DNA of 64,000 nucleotides from an uncultured Caryophanales bacterium (lineage in GTDB: Bacteria > Bacillota_I > Bacilli_A > RF39 > UBA660), in the NCBI GenBank assembly GCA_905206805.1, contig CAJLIR010000005.1, positions 27,685 to 91,684 on the forward strand, written 5' to 3'. Shown one piece after another: positions 63,315 through 64,000 of the stretch; position 1 is the stretch's first letter; each line of letters starts with the position of its first letter. The notes below the pieces were generated by a model. That model was not told where the DNA came from, ran no database searches, and worked only from the letters and a program-made list of their open reading frames with translations. Position numbers and translations under genes: made by a program.

Positions 63315-64000
63315 CTAATTATATTCTACTATATTTTTAAACATAGAATCAATAGTTGATTCATCTTTTTTTAAATCAGTATCTTTAAAAATATCTTCAT
63401 AATTTATTAATTCGCTTGTATATTCAAATTTTTTTGTTTTATTATTAAATTGATCTTTAATATAATTCCATTTATTTTGTTCAACGCCAATTACTTTAAA
63501 TTTAGTACTATATTTATTATTCAAAAATTGTTCTATTTTAGGTATAGATAAATTAAATAATTTCGTTATGTTATCTGTTTTTAAAACAAATAGCAAATAT
63601 TCTTCACTGGCTGCTTTTAGTTCACCATCTAATATCATAGATATTATTTCACCATTTTCAGGATCTAATAATTTGAAATTTAAAGATTTAAATTTTTCTT
63701 TGTATTCAATAATTATTTTTTTATTTAATTTAGACAGTGTATTATTTATTCTGATGTCTTGCAACTGATTTATTTGATTTTCAATTTCAGGAGAAATTAT
63801 TTTTTCTTTAGTTTCTTTTTCTCTTTTTAACTCAACATCTGAATTTTCATTTTTTTTATTTTTTGTATTTAAAGATATAGTTTCATTATTATCTAATTGT
63901 TTATTAAATTTTTGTGAATTTTTCTTTATGTTGATAATCTTAATAATTGCTAATTCAAAAATTAATCTAGAATTACTATCATTTTTTATAACATTTATAT
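63315..64000 (-). CDS. dnaX: DNA polymerase III gamma/tau subunit, C-terminal part
   Basis: The frame runs to the right edge without interruption. At the edge it encodes NSRLIFELAIIKIINI, which matches the end of the DnaX collar domain. Then comes a Lys/Glu/Asn-rich linker of ~45 residues, then a C-terminal domain (LNKKIIIEYKEKFKSLNF...ASEEYLLFVLK) corresponding to the tau domain contacting the polymerase. A TTG at 63764 is internal, not a start. The order dnaX-ybaB-recR supports the call. Confidence 0.88.
   Translation of the reverse strand, partial: INVIKNDSNSRLIFELAIIKIINIKKNSQKFNKQLDNNETISLNTKNKKNENSDVELKREKETKEKIISPEIENQINQLQDIRINNTLSKLNKKIIIEYKEKFKSLNFKLLDPENGEIISMILDGELKAASEEYLLFVLKTDNITKLFNLSIPKIEQFLNNKYSTKFKVIGVEQNKWNYIKDQFNNKTKKFEYTSELINYEDIFKDTDLKKDESTIDSMFKNIVEYN

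Noticed and set aside
63315..63764. Separate small gene starting at TTG 63764
   Set aside because: The frame continues upstream to the window edge and encodes the end of the DnaX collar domain. The TTG is internal to dnaX.

Overview
The window comes from a very AT-rich, spore-forming member of the Firmicutes. It fits the uncultured, reduced-genome gut Bacilli (RF39-like relatives of Erysipelotrichia) better than a classical Bacillus or Clostridium. The evidence is a full set of sporulation genes (cotJ, spoIID, a spoIIQ-like gene, spoIIID, spoIIR, bofA), Bacillus-like gene neighbourhoods (spoIID-spoIIQ-spoIIID-mbl; dnaX-ybaB-recR-bofA-holB-ricT), UGG used for tryptophan with no sign of UGA recoding, and phosphoketolase as a central catabolic enzyme. 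The taxonomic placement is inference.

Layout. 0-6.2 kb: end of a ribosomal protein/ECF block (ecfA1-ecfA2-ecfT-truA, rplM-rpsI with an L13 leader), then an AI-2E-type permease. 6.2-11.3 kb: a membrane-anchored lysozyme-fold protein, a divergent RNB nuclease and phosphoketolase. 11.4-16.5 kb: two small RpoD-like sigma factors on the + strand with matching promoters, separated by a PLP lyase and an SDR, then a NERD protein. 16.7-20.8 kb: tRNA-His, a fused cotJA/cotJB plus cotJC, an IS3 copy, a zinc-ribbon protein and ddl. 20.8-31.3 kb: ABC-F, two unknown proteins, typA, and an islet holding a 1,070-1,090-residue repeat/nucleotidyltransferase protein at the 3' end of a yetF gene. 31.3-42.6 kb: tagO, mbl, spoIIID, spoIIQ, spoIID, ywzB, rpiB, rpmE, a SWIM/SNF2 helicase, a GDSL protein and murA. 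42.7-47.4 kb: a mosaic of mobile and broken DNA (IS30, a candidate small RNA, a plasmid-type replication gene, a dacF fragment, a Tim44-like gene, and a second copy of the murA 5' end). 47.4-64 kb: mntP, spoIIR, a spoVB-like flippase, a deleted IS3 copy, several unknown genes, then mfd-pth-rsmI-trmN6-ricT-holB-bofA-recR-ybaB-dnaX.

How it fits together. The sporulation genes cover forespore-to-mother-cell signalling (SpoIIR), the engulfment machinery (SpoIID, SpoIIQ), mother-cell transcription control (SpoIIID), pro-sigma-K control (BofA) and coat (CotJ). Wall synthesis is represented by ddl, murA, tagO, mbl and the flippase.

Most notable: (1) accessory genes sit between direct repeats that copy the last codons plus terminator of the neighbouring housekeeping gene (yetF; mfd), and both IS3 copies sit 2-3 nt after stop codons in convergent gaps, so gene ends look like the insertion hotspots here; (2) a compact candidate small RNA at 44281-44343 has its own promoter, two hairpins with complementary loops, and a terminator; (3) a 190-bp duplication of the murA promoter and 5' end brackets the mosaic region; (4) both ECF ATPases lack the H-loop histidine, a GDSL protein lacks its nucleophile, and CotJA and CotJB are fused.
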